A DNA stretch of 64,000 nt, from NCBI GenBank assembly GCA_017408915.1, contig JAFQTS010000020.1, positions 24,496 to 88,495 on the forward strand, given 5' to 3'. Origin of the DNA: Oscillospiraceae bacterium (GTDB lineage: Bacteria > Bacillota > Clostridia > Oscillospirales > Oscillospiraceae). Positions within the stretch are counted from its first letter, which is position 1. Each line of letters opens with the position of its first letter. The notes beneath the pieces are model-generated. The model did not search any database, was not told the DNA's origin, and saw only the letters and a program-made list of their open reading frames with translations. Made by a program: the position numbers and the translations under genes. Positions 51,442 to 60,460 of the stretch are shown piece by piece.

Positions 51442-53160
51442 TTATTCTGTTGGGATGATATAGAACTGACTGGTAGTATCTCCCAGTAAATTGGCGGCTT
51501 TCCCCAGCAATTGCGGGTCATCCATCGCCCATGTTTCGCCGCCCTGCATGAGGAAATCACCAAAGTTACGGCCTGCATATTGCACATAGGTATTGTTTCC
51601 AAACTGAGGTCTTGTATATCCCGCATCTTCAAAGTCATACAGGAAAATATCCAGCAGGGCGTTCATGGCATGCCCATTTTCAGTGCCGTAAAATACATTA
51701 TCCGAAACGATACACTCGCCGTAGTTGTTGGGCATCAGAACCAAAGAACCCTCGGAATAACCATATTTCCCGCTGTCCATGCGTCCGGTGTTCCACACTT
51801 GATTGCCGCAGACCTTGACGGAATCCAGATACTTCAGCGCATCTGCTGTGCTGTCCAGACGGATGCCATTCGTATTGACTGACACATTGTCCAGATAGCG
51901 GAAATATCCGTTTGCAGCATCTTTATCGTCAAAATTATCACCCTCATAGGTTACGCTGGAAGTTGCTCCGTCATGGAAATAGTTGTTCCGAATAGTGGTA
52001 TTTCGGACAATATTATAAATACCATCGCCCTGAACTTCCACAACAAGGGCACCGTCTTCCCGCTCACGATAGAAGGTGACCGTGCAGCCGCCATAGGCAA
52101 ACTCACAGTTCTGTATAACTGTGTTCTTGATTTCCTTCCAGTCTCCGGATTCCCAACCCGATTTCATATAGGCGCTTCCGTTACAGCGGAAGCTGATATT
52201 GTCGAAAACAACATCGCTGGCACGCAGCTGGATGATCCCGTTCAGCTGATATTCCGTGAATTCTATGGATTGGTAAAGTTCTCCGGGATTTCCTTTGTCA
52301 CAGCGCAGATACAGTGGCCCAACCTCGCCGTTGATCCAATGGGATTCCGGTTCCAGACGGACAGGGCGGCTGATAATAGTCAAATTCTCCGTCATGGAAT
52401 CTTCCAACGGAAGCAAAGTGTCTAACAGAGTAACGCCCTCTGCTTCATGCTGCCACCAACCTGTGGCCTCGCAGGAAGTATATCCGTTTTCGTTGTAGTA
52501 TTCGTAGACACGGGGAGTGAGCACCTCGCCGTCGTTCAAAACGAGTCTGCTCACATCTCGCATATCACGGTAATACTGCCAAATTTTCTTGCCGGTATCA
52601 TCTTCGTAAACAAGGTTCCACTTTTCCGCACCGGAGCCATTTTCGGTGGATTCAGTAATAATGGGCTTTTCTCCCTCGCCGTAAGCAGAATATATAACGC
52701 CGTCCACTTTAAGATGCAATGCTGCTTCATCCGCCAAATAGGGATCCCAGCCAATTTCTTTCATACGAAAAACATCGCCGCGGCGGAAGAATACAGCATC
52801 CCCCGCTTTGAGCAGCGGAGCATCGCCCCAAAAGCCGTTAACCTCCGCTACTTTTTTCAGCGTTTTCCACGCAGTTTCGGGGGATAAGCCATCATTATTA
52901 TCATTGCCGTCATTGGAGACATAGTAGGCTGTCCCTGTATAAGTCTCTCCGGCAATGTAGGTGTCGGAATGGACGATCTTGGTTTCCGTATTCAAAATCG
53001 CGTCAATGTCTGCTTGCAGTTCTTCTTTCAGCCGTGCATCTTCCTCGGCGGTAAGAGGGGTTGCCGCCGTGGCGTTCTTCGGCGCACTGCCGCACCCTGC
53101 CGACAAACCCGCCAACAGCATCACAGCAAGGCAAAAACTGAAAATTCTCTTCACATTCAT
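51442..53160 (-). CDS. Right-handed beta-helix lipoprotein (DUF1565/pectate-lyase-like)
   Basis: 572 residues. A lipoprotein signal (IFSFCLAVMLLAGLSAGC) with a lipidated Cys near residue 23 is followed by an acidic linker, then YYVSNDGNDNNDGLSPETAWKTLKKV, the entry motif of DUF1565-type parallel beta-helix proteins. Repeated Asn- and Gly-rich coils follow (NTVIQNCEFAYGGCTVTFY; NIVRNTTIRNNYFHDGATSSVTY; DNVSVNTNGIRLDS). A cell-surface glycan-binding or polysaccharide-lyase role is plausible. The base composition appears more AT-rich than in neighbouring genes. It follows the pseudouridine synthase gene by 10 bases. Confidence 0.82.
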   Translation of the reverse strand: MNVKRIFSFCLAVMLLAGLSAGCGSAPKNATAATPLTAEEDARLKEELQADIDAILNTETKIVHSDTYIAGETYTGTAYYVSNDGNDNNDGLSPETAWKTLKKVAEVNGFWGDAPLLKAGDAVFFRRGDVFRMKEIGWDPYLADEAALHLKVDGVIYSAYGEGEKPIITESTENGSGAEKWNLVYEDDTGKKIWQYYRDMRDVSRLVLNDGEVLTPRVYEYYNENGYTSCEATGWWQHEAEGVTLLDTLLPLEDSMTENLTIISRPVRLEPESHWINGEVGPLYLRCDKGNPGELYQSIEFTEYQLNGIIQLRASDVVFDNISFRCNGSAYMKSGWESGDWKEIKNTVIQNCEFAYGGCTVTFYREREDGALVVEVQGDGIYNIVRNTTIRNNYFHDGATSSVTYEGDNFDDKDAANGYFRYLDNVSVNTNGIRLDSTADALKYLDSVKVCGNQVWNTGRMDSGKYGYSEGSLVLMPNNYGECIVSDNVFYGTENGHAMNALLDIFLYDFEDAGYTRPQFGNNTYVQYAGRNFGDFLMQGGETWAMDDPQLLGKAANLLGDTTSQFYIIPTE

Positions 53161-53170
53161 GTCCTTTTCC

Positions 53171-54136
53171 TCACTTTTCACCCTTGAAATACCGTCCAAC
53201 AAAGGGAACATTTTCCGCCTCGAAGCTGCGGCCTTTCAGGTAGTTCAATATCCCCGCGTCGGTGGGGAAATCAAAGGTCAGCTTGTAGGAATACAGGGCT
53301 TGCCGCGTCTCGTTATAGCGGCGGTTCACCTCTCCCCTGCCATATTTGCCGTCACCTAAGAGGGGGTGTCCCACGTGGGCAAAACTGGCGCGAATCTGAT
53401 GGGTGCGGCCTGTTTCAAGCCCCACCTCCACCAGTGCCAGCTCACCGCGCACCTCCAATGTCTCATAGTGGGTGATGGCGGTCTTTCCCTCGGGGACGGG
53501 ACGGTCGTAGACCTTCATCTCCTTGCGCTTTTCATCCTTCACCATAAAGCAGCGAATAGAGCCCTTTGCAGGCTTCGGCGCACCGAGGGTGATGCAGAGA
53601 TAGTGCTTGTCGATCTCCCGGTCGCGGATCTTCTCGTTGATGATCCGCAGCGTCTCGGCGTTCTTGGCGGCGATGACAATACCGCCGGTGTTGCGGTCAA
53701 TGCGGTTACAAAGCGCGGGGGTAAAGGCATTCTCCCACTTGGGATTCCACTCCCGCTTTTGGTAGAGATAGGCTTGGATATGGTTAATGAGGGTATTGAC
53801 TTTCTCCGTCTCGTCAGCGTGAACCACCAAGCCGGGGCGCTTGTCCAGCAGCATGAGGTTTTCATCCTCATAGACGATGTTCAGCGAGGGCTTGAAGAGG
53901 GTGAGGAATAGATTGTCCTCACGGGGCTTGTCGAAAAACTCGTCATTGATGTACAGCTGCAGCACATCACCCTCCTGCAGACGCTGGTCACGCTGGGCGC
54001 GAGCGCCGTTGCACTTAATGCGCTTTAGGCGGATATACTTTTGCAGCAGTGCCGCAGGAAGCAGAGGCACGGATTTGGACACAAAGCGGTCAAGACGCTG
54101 GCCTGCATCGTTCTTTCCGATGGTAAATTCCTTCAT
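53171..54136 (-). CDS. RluA-family pseudouridine synthase
   Basis: 321 residues. An N-terminal S4-type RNA-binding domain (AGQRLDRFVSKSVPLLPAALLQKYIRLKRIKCNG) precedes the catalytic domain with the catalytic Asp in CNRIDRNTGGIVIAAK, then GKTAITHYETL and ETGRTHQIRASFAHVGHPLLGD. It isomerises uridines in rRNA; the RluC-like layout suggests 23S rRNA, but the site cannot be told from sequence. Strong promoter at 54178-54206. Confidence 0.94.
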   Translation of the reverse strand: MKEFTIGKNDAGQRLDRFVSKSVPLLPAALLQKYIRLKRIKCNGARAQRDQRLQEGDVLQLYINDEFFDKPREDNLFLTLFKPSLNIVYEDENLMLLDKRPGLVVHADETEKVNTLINHIQAYLYQKREWNPKWENAFTPALCNRIDRNTGGIVIAAKNAETLRIINEKIRDREIDKHYLCITLGAPKPAKGSIRCFMVKDEKRKEMKVYDRPVPEGKTAITHYETLEVRGELALVEVGLETGRTHQIRASFAHVGHPLLGDGKYGRGEVNRRYNETRQALYSYKLTFDFPTDAGILNYLKGRSFEAENVPFVGRYFKGEK

Positions 54137-54177
54137 TTTTCGCCCCTCCTTTCCCCTGTGGTTTCGTCTTTTTCACC

Positions 54178-54206
54178 ATTGTACTGTCAGCATAAAAAAA
54201 AGTCAA
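54178..54206 (-). promoter_or_regulatory. Promoter of the RluA-lipoprotein operon
   Basis: Minus strand: -35 TTGACT (54201-54206), 17 bases, -10 TACAAT (54178-54183). Back-to-back with the DUF177 promoter. Confidence 0.75.
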
Positions 54207-54224
54207 ATATTTTGCGAAAAATGT

Positions 54225-54253
54225 TTGACATTCCACGCCATTCACGCTATAAT
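54225..54253 (+). promoter_or_regulatory. Promoter of DUF177-rpmF
   Basis: -35 TTGACA (54225-54230), 17 bases, -10 TATAAT (54248-54253), a full consensus match, 27 bases before the start codon. Confidence 0.88.
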
Positions 54254-54280
54254 ACTACGCGTGTCATTGCGAGGTGTACT

Positions 54281-54778
54281 ATGCTATTGAATGTGAACAA
54301 GCTGCTGCATACGCCGGATTCCCAGCAGGAAGTCCGTTTTGAGATGGATCTCCACGATTTGGAATTTGGTGGCAGCTACCCCGTGTCCCAGCCGGTCACT
54401 GTGGAAGGCCGGATCCGGAACAAGGCAGGCGTCCTGCATTGTTCTCTTCATGCCAGTACGACGCTACACTGTGTCTGCGACCGCTGCATGGAACTCTTCA
54501 CCACCGAGAAAACTGTCGAGCATTACTGCGTTTTGGCGCAGGAGCGACAGAGTGAGGATGATGACGAGATCGTGCTGTTGGAGAACGATACGGTGGATTT
54601 GGGCGAAGTGGCTCGCACTGCGTTTATCCTTGAGATGGACACGAAAACTCTCTGCTCTCCCGACTGCATGGGTCTTTGCCCCGGCTGCGGCGTGAACCTC
54701 AACCATGAGGAGTGCCGCTGCAAGAAGGCGGTAGATCCCCGTCTTGCCAAGCTGGCGCAGCTGTTGGAGAACAAATAA
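54281..54778 (+). CDS. DUF177/YceD-family protein
   Basis: 165 residues. The N-terminal beta-rich part ends in the first Cys pair (CVCDRC) and the DUF177 motif DTVDLGEVARTAFILEMDTKTLCSPDCMGLCPGCGVNLNHEECRC carries the rest. The linkage to rpmF, 65 bases downstream, is conserved across bacteria. In plants and E. coli YceD has been tied to 23S rRNA accumulation; the exact role is unclear. The start at 54281 follows GAGGTG and the consensus promoter; longer upstream frames would begin before the promoter. Confidence 0.92.
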   Translation: MLLNVNKLLHTPDSQQEVRFEMDLHDLEFGGSYPVSQPVTVEGRIRNKAGVLHCSLHASTTLHCVCDRCMELFTTEKTVEHYCVLAQERQSEDDDEIVLLENDTVDLGEVARTAFILEMDTKTLCSPDCMGLCPGCGVNLNHEECRCKKAVDPRLAKLAQLLENK

Positions 54779-54843
54779 GACCCCAGCAAGTTTTACTATC
54801 ATAAATATACGGCAAAGCCGTTTTAGACCAAGGAGGTGTAACC

Positions 54844-55041
54844 ATGGCAGTCCCTAAGGGTAAAGTTTCTAAGCAAAGACGCAATAAGCGCCGTAGCTCC
54901 GTTTGGAAGCTGAGCGCTCCCGCTCTGGTGGCTTGCACCAAGTGCGGTGCTCTGCATATGCCTCACAGAATGTGCCCCGAGTGCGGTACTTACAACGGCC
55001 GTCAGGTCAAGGAGATCAAGTCCGCAGTCGCCGAAAAGTAA
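54844..55041 (+). CDS. rpmF: 50S ribosomal protein bL32
   Basis: 65 residues. MAVPKGKVSKQRRNKRRSS start, then a four-Cys zinc site (Cys31, 34, 44, 47: CTKC, CPEC), the zinc-containing form. Ribosome site AAGGAGGTG. The short gap after DUF177 contains a small ACGGC/GCCGT hairpin with a T-run (54809-54824) that could attenuate read-through. Confidence 0.97.
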   Translation: MAVPKGKVSKQRRNKRRSSVWKLSAPALVACTKCGALHMPHRMCPECGTYNGRQVKEIKSAVAEK

Positions 55042-55059
55042 TTGCATTGTGTCCTTTGT

Positions 55060-55095
55060 AGGAGGGAAGATTTCGCATCTTCCCTCCTTACTTTT
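55060..55095 (+). terminator. Terminator of DUF177-rpmF
   Basis: AGGAGGGAAGAT and ATCTTCCCTCCT form a 12-bp stem around a 5-base loop, then a T-rich tract. Confidence 0.85.
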
Positions 55096-55098
55096 TTG

Positions 55099-55127
55099 TT
55101 GCGCATTCTTTTTATATATGGTAGAAT
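55099..55127 (+). promoter_or_regulatory. Promoter of DUF512-der-plsY-EamA
   Basis: -35 TTGCGC (55099-55104), 17 bases, -10 TAGAAT (55122-55127), 51 bases before the DUF512 start. Confidence 0.6.
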
Positions 55128-55178
55128 AGTTTAGTTATTATGAGGTAGTATGCCCTATTGTCTGAGGAGCTTTGATTT

Positions 55179-56477
55179 ATGAGCACTGTCATCACTTCCA
55201 TCGATCCCCGTTCCCCTGCTGAACTGGCCGGTGTCCGCGTTGGGGAGACCCTCCGCGCCATCAACGGTCACACTGTGGTGGACGTGTTGGATTACCGTTT
55301 TTACGGCTATGATAGCAAAACCATCCTGACGCTGGAGAGCGAGGGACAGGAGCGCACCGTCACCATCCGTAAGGAGGAAGGCCGCGATCTGGGTCTCAAC
55401 TTTGAGACGTATCTCATGGATGAGATGCACACCTGCGCCAATCACTGCGTGTTCTGCTTCGTGGATCAGATGCCGCCCAATATGCGCCCCTCCCTGTACA
55501 TCAAGGATGATGACGAGCGCATGAGCTTCCTTTTGGGCAACTATACCACCCTTACCAATCTTTCCGAGCGTGAGGCACAGCGCATTATCGACCTCCACAT
55601 CAGCCCCATCAATGTCTCCGTCCACGCTACGGACGATGCCCTCCACTGTAAGATGCTGGGCAATAAGCAGGCCAGCCGTTCCCTTGACTATATGCGCGCC
55701 TTCGGTAAGGCGGGCATCGTGATGAACGGGCAGATCGTGGTCTGCCCCGGCTGGAATGATGGTGAGGCGCTGCGGCAGACGCTGAGCGACCTTATGGACA
55801 TGAACTTTGCTGCCTGCTGCCTTGTGCCTGTGGGCATTACCAAGTACCGCAAGGGTCTTGCAAAGTTAGAGCCCGTAACGAAGGAGTCGGCAGGCGCCAT
55901 CATCGACATCGCCGAGGAGTTCGGGGCAAAAGCCCTTGCCCAGCGTGGCACGCGGATGTTCTTCTGCGCCGACGAGCTGTTCTTGAAGGCGGAGCGTCCC
56001 CTCCCCGAGGATGACTACTACGAGGGCTATCGCCACTTGGAAAACGGCGTTGGTCTCCTGCGGCTTTTGGAGCAGGAGTTTATGGCTGCTCTCAAATATG
56101 CAGAGCTTGAGAAAGACCCCTCCCCCTTCACCATCGCCACGGGCGTGGCGGCAGCCCCCTTCCTCACTGAGCTGCTGGAGAAGGTGAAAGAGAAATTCCC
56201 CTGTGTGCAGGGCGAGGTCATGGCGGTGAAGAACGATTTCTTCGGTCGCACCATCGACGTGGCAGGCCTTGTAACGGGACAGGATATTGCCGCACAACTG
56301 AAAGGCAACATGACAGGCCGCCGCGTATTGATCCCCGTCCACATGCTGCGCCACGGCGAGACTGTGTTCTTGGATGACTACACTGTGGAGCGCCTCAGCC
56401 GTGAGCTGGATGCCGAAGTGCAGGTTTGCAGCGGTGACGGCGGCGAATTACTGGATCTGATGTTAGAAACGGAGTGA
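55179..56477 (+). CDS. DUF512 protein with PDZ and radical-SAM-like Cys motif
   Basis: 432 residues. A PDZ-type domain (residues 1-65: ITSIDPRSPAELAGVRVGETLRAINGH) is followed by HTCANHCVFCFVDQMP, a CxxxCxxC cluster like that of radical SAM enzymes, the RMSFLLGNYTTLTNLSEREAQRI core, and the DUF512 C-terminal domain (PVHMLRHGETVFLDDYTVE at its end). It likely carries a [4Fe-4S] cluster. Reaction unknown. Neighbourhood with der is conserved in Clostridia and suggests a ribosome or envelope link. Confidence 0.92.
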   Translation: MSTVITSIDPRSPAELAGVRVGETLRAINGHTVVDVLDYRFYGYDSKTILTLESEGQERTVTIRKEEGRDLGLNFETYLMDEMHTCANHCVFCFVDQMPPNMRPSLYIKDDDERMSFLLGNYTTLTNLSEREAQRIIDLHISPINVSVHATDDALHCKMLGNKQASRSLDYMRAFGKAGIVMNGQIVVCPGWNDGEALRQTLSDLMDMNFAACCLVPVGITKYRKGLAKLEPVTKESAGAIIDIAEEFGAKALAQRGTRMFFCADELFLKAERPLPEDDYYEGYRHLENGVGLLRLLEQEFMAALKYAELEKDPSPFTIATGVAAAPFLTELLEKVKEKFPCVQGEVMAVKNDFFGRTIDVAGLVTGQDIAAQLKGNMTGRRVLIPVHMLRHGETVFLDDYTVERLSRELDAEVQVCSGDGGELLDLMLETE

Positions 56478-56484
56478 ATGAACT

Positions 56485-57813
56485 ATGGCGAAACCTTTGA
56501 TTGCAATCGTGGGTCGCCCCAACGTGGGCAAATCCATGCTGTTTAATAAGCTGATCGGTCAGCGGCTTTCCATCGTGGAGGACACCCCCGGTGTCACCCG
56601 TGACCGCATTTACGGCGAGGGCGAGTGGCTGGGCCGCAAGTTCCGCTTGGTGGATACCGGCGGTATCGAGCCCAGCACTGATAACCAAATCCTCGCCTTC
56701 ATGCGTGAGCAGGCGCAGATCGCCATCGACAACGCCGATGTGATCGTGTTTGTCACCGATATCAAGACGGGTATGACCGCCTCCGATCAAGAGGTGGCAA
56801 GTATGCTCCAGCGCTCCCGCAAGCCCATTGTGCTGGCGGTGAACAAGATGGACGCCACGGGTCATATTAACCCCGACTTCTACGAGTTCTATAACCTCGG
56901 CCTCGGCGATCCTGTGGCGGTGTCCGCCGTACACGGTCACGGTACTGGCGATTTGCTGGACGAGTGCTTCAAGTACTTCCCCGACGAGGTGGAAGAGGAC
57001 GAGGATGACGATGTCATTCAGGTGGCCATCATCGGTAAGCCCAATGTGGGTAAGTCCTCCCTCACCAACCGCATCCTCGGCGAAGAGCGCGTCATCGTCA
57101 GCAACGTGGCTGGCACTACCCGCGACGCCATCGACAGCTACTTTGAAAACGAGCACGGCAAGTATAACTTCATCGATACGGCAGGTATGCGTAAAAAGTC
57201 CAAGGTGGACGACAACATCGAGAAGTACAGCGTCCTCCGCGCCACCATGGCCATTGACCGCAGTGATGTCTGCCTCATTATGATCGACGCCAACGAGGGC
57301 GTGACGGAGCAGGACACCAAGGTGGCAGGTCTCGCCCATGAGGCGGGCAAAGCCTCCATCATCGTGGTGAATAAGTGGGACTCCATCGAGAAGGACGATA
57401 AGACCATGGATCACATGCGGGACGAGATCCGCCGCGATCTGAGCTTTATGCCCTACGCCCCCATCGTCTTTATCTCCGCTCTGACGGGTCAGCGTGTGCC
57501 CCGCCTCTTCGAGCTTATTAACTACGTCAACGATCAGTCCGCCATGCGCATCACCACAGGTATGCTCAACAACGTGCTGACCGATGCTCAAACCCGCGTC
57601 CAGCCCCCTTCCGATAAGGGCAAGCGACTGAAGATCTACTACATGACCCAAGTGGGCGTGAAGCCGCCCCACTTCGTGGTGTTCTGCAACGAAAAGAAGC
57701 TCTTCCACTTCTCCTACCGCCGCTATTTGGAGAATCAGATCCGTTCCGTATTCGGGTTGGAGGGCACACCCATCATCATGACGGTTCGCCAGAAGGGAGA
57801 AGATGATAAATGA
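56485..57813 (+). CDS. der: Ribosome-assembly GTPase Der (EngA)
   Basis: 442 residues, two tandem GTPase domains and a KH-like C-terminus. Domain 1: GRPNVGKSMLFNKL, DTPGVTRD, DTGGIEP, NKMD. Domain 2: GKPNVGKSSLTNRI, VAGTTRDAID, DTAGMRKKSKV, NKWDSI. The C-terminal KH-like domain ends in NQIRSVFGLEGTPIIMTVRQKG. Required for 50S maturation. 7 bases after the DUF512 gene; overlaps plsY by 4. Confidence 0.98.
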   Translation: MAKPLIAIVGRPNVGKSMLFNKLIGQRLSIVEDTPGVTRDRIYGEGEWLGRKFRLVDTGGIEPSTDNQILAFMREQAQIAIDNADVIVFVTDIKTGMTASDQEVASMLQRSRKPIVLAVNKMDATGHINPDFYEFYNLGLGDPVAVSAVHGHGTGDLLDECFKYFPDEVEEDEDDDVIQVAIIGKPNVGKSSLTNRILGEERVIVSNVAGTTRDAIDSYFENEHGKYNFIDTAGMRKKSKVDDNIEKYSVLRATMAIDRSDVCLIMIDANEGVTEQDTKVAGLAHEAGKASIIVVNKWDSIEKDDKTMDHMRDEIRRDLSFMPYAPIVFISALTGQRVPRLFELINYVNDQSAMRITTGMLNNVLTDAQTRVQPPSDKGKRLKIYYMTQVGVKPPHFVVFCNEKKLFHFSYRRYLENQIRSVFGLEGTPIIMTVRQKGEDDK

Positions 57814-58472
57814 GACTGATTGGCGCACTGCTGCTGATGGGTTTGATCGTCATGCTGCTGAGCTATTTTTTAGGCTGTCTCAACGGCTCGGTGCTGATCT
57901 CCCACTTTGTGGTGCGGGACGATGTGCGCTCCCACGGCAGCGGCAACGCAGGCCTCACCAACTTTTACCGCACCTACGGCGCACGGTACGCCTTGGGCGT
58001 GATCGCGCTGGATATGGGCAAGACGGCAGTGGCCTGTCTGCTGGGCGGCTTCCTCTTCCAGTATTTCACTGGTGCAAGAGTGCTGGGCGTGCTGTTGGCA
58101 GGTCTTGGCTGCTCCTTAGGCCACATTTTCCCCGTGTTCTTCGGCTTTCGCGGCGGTAAGGGCATCCTCAGCGGCGGCACGCTGCTGTGGTTTATCGACT
58201 GGCGCGTAGGTCTCGTGGCGTGGCTGCTGTTCGCCCTCTTGTGGCTCACCACCCGCTATGTGTCCCTTGGCTCTATAGCCGCTTCTGCCAGCGCACCCAT
58301 TACCACCTTTTTCGTCTTTGACAGCGATCCCCTCTACACCATCTTATGCCTTATTTTGGCGCTGCTGGTCATCTGGTGCCACCGCGGCAATATCGTCCGT
58401 CTTGTGAAGGGCACAGAGAGCAAATTCCAGTGGCATAAAGGCCCTCCGAAAGAGAAAGGAGAACAAGAATGA
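57810..58472 (+). CDS. plsY: Acyl-phosphate glycerol-3-phosphate acyltransferase PlsY
   Basis: 220 residues, about five to seven helices. It transfers acyl groups from acyl-phosphate to glycerol-3-phosphate, the first step of phospholipid synthesis. Motifs: YFLGCLNGSVLISH, RSHGSGNAGLTNFYRTYG and GCSLGHIFPVFFGFRGGKG, the three glycine-rich loops of the family, and a late RGNIVRLVKGTESKF. Start ATG overlaps the der stop (ATGA). Confidence 0.96.
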   Translation: MRLIGALLLMGLIVMLLSYFLGCLNGSVLISHFVVRDDVRSHGSGNAGLTNFYRTYGARYALGVIALDMGKTAVACLLGGFLFQYFTGARVLGVLLAGLGCSLGHIFPVFFGFRGGKGILSGGTLLWFIDWRVGLVAWLLFALLWLTTRYVSLGSIAASASAPITTFFVFDSDPLYTILCLILALLVIWCHRGNIVRLVKGTESKFQWHKGPPKEKGEQE

Positions 58473-59440
58473 AACACAATAATGTACGGCAGATCCTTTT
58501 CCCCATCCTCGCCGCGCTGATTTGGGGTACTGCCTTCGTGGCACAGGATCTGTGCGCCGATGTGATCGACACCTTTTCCTTTAACGCCGCCCGCTCCTAC
58601 ATCGCCGTGGTGGTGCTGCTGGTCATTATCTTCATCTTTGACAAGCTGAAGAAAGACAAGGTGGAGCTGACCCCCGCCGAGAAGAAAAAAGCCCGCCGCG
58701 ACCTGCTTATTGGCGGTTTCTGCTGCGGTACGGCGCTGGCTGTTGCCTCCAACTTCCAGCAGGCGGGTATCGCCGCTGGTACGGAGGCAGGTAAGGCAGG
58801 CTTCCTCACCGCCCTCTACGTGGTGCTGGTGCCCCTGTTCGGCCTGTTCTTCCGCCGCAAGGTCTCCCTCCCCGTTTGGATCGCCGTGGCACTGTCCGTG
58901 GCGTCCCTGTATCTTCTGTGCATCAAGGGTGAGTTTACCCTCGCTATGGGCGATCTGCTGGTGCTGGTGTGCGCTGTGTGCTTCGCCATCCACATCCTCG
59001 TCATCGACCACTTCACCGCCAAGGTGGACGGCATCAAGCTCAGCTGCGTGCAGTTCTTCGTAGCAGCTGTGTGGGCAACCCTTGCCAAACTGGTCTGCGC
59101 TATCCTCGGTGCTAACGGCATCGGCGACACTTCCGTTGTCACTTCCATCTTCGCCATGCCCGACTGGGCCGGCATCTGGGCCTGCATCCTGCCCATTCTC
59201 TATGTGGGTGTGTTCTCCTCTGGCGTTGCCTATACCCTGCAGATCTTGGCACAGAAGGATTCTAACCCCACGGTTGTCACCATTCTTTTGAGCCTCGAAA
59301 GCGTGTTCGCCGTCATCGCAGGTGCTATCATTCTGCAGCAGCAGATGACAGGCCGCGAGTACTTAGGTTGCGTACTGATGCTCGTTGCTGTCATCTTGGC
59401 GCAGATCCCCAATCCCTTCGAGAAGAAGGTCAAGGCGTAA
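58469..59440 (+). CDS. EamA-family (drug/metabolite) transporter
   Basis: 323 residues, ten predicted helices in two EamA repeats (repeat 1 from LFPILAALIWGTAFVAQDL, repeat 2 from MGDLLVLVCAVCFAIHILVIDHF). Family members export amino acids, nucleosides or drugs; the substrate cannot be read. It is coupled to plsY by a 4-base overlap. Confidence 0.92.
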   Translation: MKHNNVRQILFPILAALIWGTAFVAQDLCADVIDTFSFNAARSYIAVVVLLVIIFIFDKLKKDKVELTPAEKKKARRDLLIGGFCCGTALAVASNFQQAGIAAGTEAGKAGFLTALYVVLVPLFGLFFRRKVSLPVWIAVALSVASLYLLCIKGEFTLAMGDLLVLVCAVCFAIHILVIDHFTAKVDGIKLSCVQFFVAAVWATLAKLVCAILGANGIGDTSVVTSIFAMPDWAGIWACILPILYVGVFSSGVAYTLQILAQKDSNPTVVTILLSLESVFAVIAGAIILQQQMTGREYLGCVLMLVAVILAQIPNPFEKKVKA

Positions 59441-59469
59441 AAGCGTTTAACTCGACAAGTAATTTAATA

Positions 59470-59505
59470 GCGGGCATTTGGTGGAAACCATTTGCCCGCT
59501 TTCTT
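59470..59505 (+). terminator. Terminator after the EamA gene
   Basis: GCGGGCA-TT-TGGT and ACCA-TT-TGCCCGC pair with one internal loop around GGAA, followed by TTTCTTTA. Confidence 0.75.
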
Positions 59506-59569
59506 TATACTCTACATAATTAGTATGTTTTCTACTCACAACTAGTATTTAATATTTTTAATTACTATA

Positions 59570-59620
59570 TTGACAATTTGGATCTATAGTGCTATATTGA
59601 AAATGGAGGTGGATCTATGG
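59570..59620 (+). promoter_or_regulatory. Promoter of the DUF2089-type gene with a repeated TGGATCTAT element
   Basis: -35 TTGACA (59570-59575), 17 bases, -10 TATATT (59593-59598). The element TGGATCTATRG occurs at 59579-59589 (in the promoter spacer) and 59610-59620 (over the start codon), offset 31 bases. Placement suits self-repression by the encoded regulator. Confidence 0.55.
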
Positions 59621-60357
59621 CACAGTTAATTTCAGTATGTCCTAGCTGCAAAGGTAATTTGACGATTTCTTCTCTTCAATGTTCCTGTTGCGGGATGGAG
59701 CTAAAGAAGGATTTTGAACTTAGTTCATTTGATAAACTGGATTCTGAGCAATATCTGCTGCTTATTTCTTTCTTAAAAAACAGAGGAAATCTGAAAGAGG
59801 TGCAAGCCGAGTTGAAACTCTCATATCCTACCGTAAAAAAAAGATTGGATGATTTGTTGATTTCGTTGGGATTGAATGAGCCTTTATCTAAAGAGACAGA
59901 AAAGGAGATTGATATGAGCAGATTGAAGGTCGATTATTCCAGTAGACAGGCATCGGAGATTATCAAAGCAAAACTGAAAGAACACGGCGGTCACATTACC
60001 GTCTATACTTTAAGGGGACTTCCCTGCGAGGTATATGCTGGCGCGGACGGAAAAACATTTATTAGTGACAAACTGCCCCTCAAGCCCGCATATGAATATG
60101 ATGTGTTTAATGTCATCGTCGATCTTCTGCGAAAACAGGGTGGACGCGCACAAAAGGGCAATGGAAGAAACTATAAGCTCGGAGAAAAAGGATGCGAAGA
60201 AAATACTGTTGTTGGTGCAGTTGCTAAAAGCAGAGGAGCCAAAATCGGAGCTTCTGTATTTGATCCCGTTTTCGTTATGGCTGCAATCTTGGAATGGGCT
60301 GGAATTGTGGAAAATACTAGAGGGGAATTAGTTCTTACCTCGGAATACAGAAAATAA
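59617..60357 (+). CDS. DUF2089-like zinc-ribbon/helix-turn-helix protein with an unknown C-terminal domain
   Basis: 246 residues. The N-terminus has a four-Cys ribbon (CPSC at 8-11; CSCC at about 23-26) followed by a sigma-70-region-4-like HTH (FDKLDSEQYLLLISFLKNRGNLKEVQAELKLSYPTVKKRLDDLL), the DUF2089 layout. Residues about 105-246 are basic and mixed alpha/beta, with GGHITVYTLRGLPCEVY and a Gly/Lys-rich patch (KQGGRAQKGNGRNYKLGEKG) that could contact nucleic acid; I do not recognise this part. The gene and its flanks are clearly AT-rich against the neighbours, suggesting recent transfer. Ribosome site GGAGGTGG. Confidence 0.75.
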   Translation: MAQLISVCPSCKGNLTISSLQCSCCGMELKKDFELSSFDKLDSEQYLLLISFLKNRGNLKEVQAELKLSYPTVKKRLDDLLISLGLNEPLSKETEKEIDMSRLKVDYSSRQASEIIKAKLKEHGGHITVYTLRGLPCEVYAGADGKTFISDKLPLKPAYEYDVFNVIVDLLRKQGGRAQKGNGRNYKLGEKGCEENTVVGAVAKSRGAKIGASVFDPVFVMAAILEWAGIVENTRGELVLTSEYRK

Positions 60358-60430
60358 TATGATTCGGTTCTTCGTTTCTGCTTTTATAAGCTTTTGGTAC
60401 AAGCTGTTGTTCAAAAACACTTACTAAACA

Positions 60431-60460
60431 AAAAATCCACCCCTCGCGGGGTGGATTTTT
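60431..60460. terminator. Bidirectional terminator
   Basis: AAAAATCCACCCC and GGGGTGGATTTTT form a 13-bp stem around TCGC with T-tracts on both strands; it ends polC and the DUF2089-type gene. Confidence 0.88.

Noticed and set aside
60358-60430. Small inverted repeat AGCTT/AAGCT downstream of the DUF2089-type gene
   Set aside because: Five base pairs with no T-tract or conserved context; the real terminator is at 60431-60460.
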